Shown here: piece by piece, positions 63,320-64,000 of the stretch
How the letters are laid out: each line of letters begins with the position of its first letter
Numbering within the stretch: the first letter of the stretch is position 1
Origin: Piscinibacter gummiphilus
GTDB lineage: Bacteria > Pseudomonadota > Gammaproteobacteria > Burkholderiales > Burkholderiaceae_C
Assembly: GCF_032681285.1 (NCBI RefSeq)
Contig: NZ_CP136336.1
Location: forward strand, 124,001 to 188,000
Reading direction: 5' to 3'
Length of the DNA stretch: 64,000 nt
Notes under the pieces: generated by a model
Seen by the model: the letters and a program-made list of their open reading frames with translations, nothing else
Databases searched by the model: none
What the model was told of the DNA's origin: nothing
Translations under genes and position numbers: made by a program

Positions 63320-64000
63320 CCACCCCAGGCGGCCCGGTCGAGGCCCTGCTCGAAGCGATCTACCAGTCGGCGCTGCAGCCCGATCAGTCGGGGCGCCTGC
63401 ATCACCAGCTGCTCTTCCACTTCCGCGAAGACCGCAGCCGCGACGACACGCCGCTCACGCGGGTGATCCTGAGCCACATCAAGCGTGCGCTGCGCCTGGG
63501 GGCCGCGCATTCGGCGATGCAACGCGAGCGGCAGCGCCTGATGGACGTGATCAACGCGGTGGCGCCGCCCATCGTGGTGATCGATGCACAGTGCCGCATC
63601 CTCGGCATCAACGCCGATGCCGAGGCGCTGGTGCGCGACGGCGGGCTTTTCGCGAGCGAAGCGGGGCGGCTGCAATGCCGGGAGCCGGGCGTGCTGGCCG
63701 GGCTCATGGCGCAGGCCGATCGCGAGGCGCACGCCTGCGCGCGGCTCGACAGCGGCCCGCCGGGCGGCCTGCTGGCTTACCTCTACAAGAACCAGGGGCC
63801 GCGTGACGGCGGCGTGGCGCCGTCCTACGCGCTGCTGCTGGTCGACCGCCAGCGCGGACTGGTCCGCTCGATCGCTGGCCTGGGCCAGCGGGTGGGGCTC
63901 ACCGCGCGCGAGGTCGAGGTGATCGAACTCTCGATCCAGGGGCTCGAGCTCCCCGCGATCTGCGCACGCATCGGCATCACGCTCCACACCCTGCGACAGC
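63310..64000 (+). CDS. LuxR-family regulator with PAS-like domain, 3' end cut by the window
   Basis: An open frame that starts at ATG 63310 and runs off the window edge after 230 codons. A PAS-like region is at about 80-110 (DVINAVAPPIVVIDAQCRIL), and a LuxR-type HTH begins near residue 197 (GLTAREVEVIELSIQGLELPAICARIG). The order of domains is the same as in the preceding gene, which suggests a tandem duplication of an ancestral gene. The recognition helix is only partly within the window. Confidence 0.8.
   Translation, partial: MAIATPGGPVEALLEAIYQSALQPDQSGRLHHQLLFHFREDRSRDDTPLTRVILSHIKRALRLGAAHSAMQRERQRLMDVINAVAPPIVVIDAQCRILGINADAEALVRDGGLFASEAGRLQCREPGVLAGLMAQADREAHACARLDSGPPGGLLAYLYKNQGPRDGGVAPSYALLLVDRQRGLVRSIAGLGQRVGLTAREVEVIELSIQGLELPAICARIGITLHTLRQ

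Overview
The window is G+C-rich, densely coding chromosomal DNA, typical of a betaproteobacterium of the order Burkholderiales (Leptothrix/Rubrivivax/Rhizobacter-like). Evidence for this includes the ATP synthase c-like protein with burkholderial features, the Bug-type (TctC) binding protein, the KdpDE/Kup set, the C-P lyase operon layout and strong third-position G/C bias. No tRNA, rRNA, CRISPR array, insertion sequence or prophage was seen. No gene-free stretch exceeds 300 bases; the longest are 33934-34205 (272 b), 13861-14110 (250 b) and 30221-30459 (239 b).

Layout, left to right. 1-3087: the tail of ssb, a chromate transporter, a ClpP paralogue and two small proteins. 3131-8495: a selenium locus, with selU and a phnDCEE-type ABC transporter in one tight minus-strand operon and selD divergent from it. 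8500-17131: a HipA-like kinase with a DUF3037 partner, a GAF protein, a haloacetate dehalogenase homologue, tandem branched-chain-type binding proteins, a META protein, a glutamate-synthase-like flavoprotein and a response regulator. 17203-24838: GST, cytosine deaminase divergent from a Bug binding protein, an orphan ATP synthase c subunit, FadE, a CDF transporter and a di-haem peroxidase. 24843-30220: the potassium transporter Kup behind a KdpDE-like two-component pair, then an alcohol dehydrogenase. 30460-35770: a Baeyer-Villiger monooxygenase, a VOC protein with HPPD, YjbQ and small proteins.

35776-38889 is a uracil catabolism (URC) operon, URC1-URC4-upp. 39008-47264 is a complete C-P lyase locus: phnN, a DUF1045 protein and the repressor phnF on the minus strand, and phnG-H-I-J-(GNAT)-K-L-M on the plus strand. 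A perfect 14-bp palindrome between the two arms is the likely PhnF operator. 47283-56076 holds a patatin, an unusual MazG/PIN/histone-tail fusion, a P-type ATPase, a soluble histidine kinase, an HTH-receiver protein and a chemotaxis receptor.

56264-61435 looks like a small regulon. An SDR, a double-DUF4242 protein and a DUF4242-mddA-VOC gene set are each preceded by the same three-part promoter: a 16-bp direct-repeat box, AGGAC and a TAnnnT -10, with identical spacing in all three copies. A winged-helix/TPR regulator is encoded at the end of the cluster. The window closes with a secreted protein and two overlapping PAS-LuxR regulators, the second cut by the window edge.

Metabolic links that can be inferred: cytosine deaminase could feed uracil to the URC operon; the DUF1045 phosphoesterase and PhnN could finish the C-P lyase pathway to PRPP, which is the co-substrate of Upp; the selenium transporter could feed SelD and SelU for tRNA 2-selenouridine.
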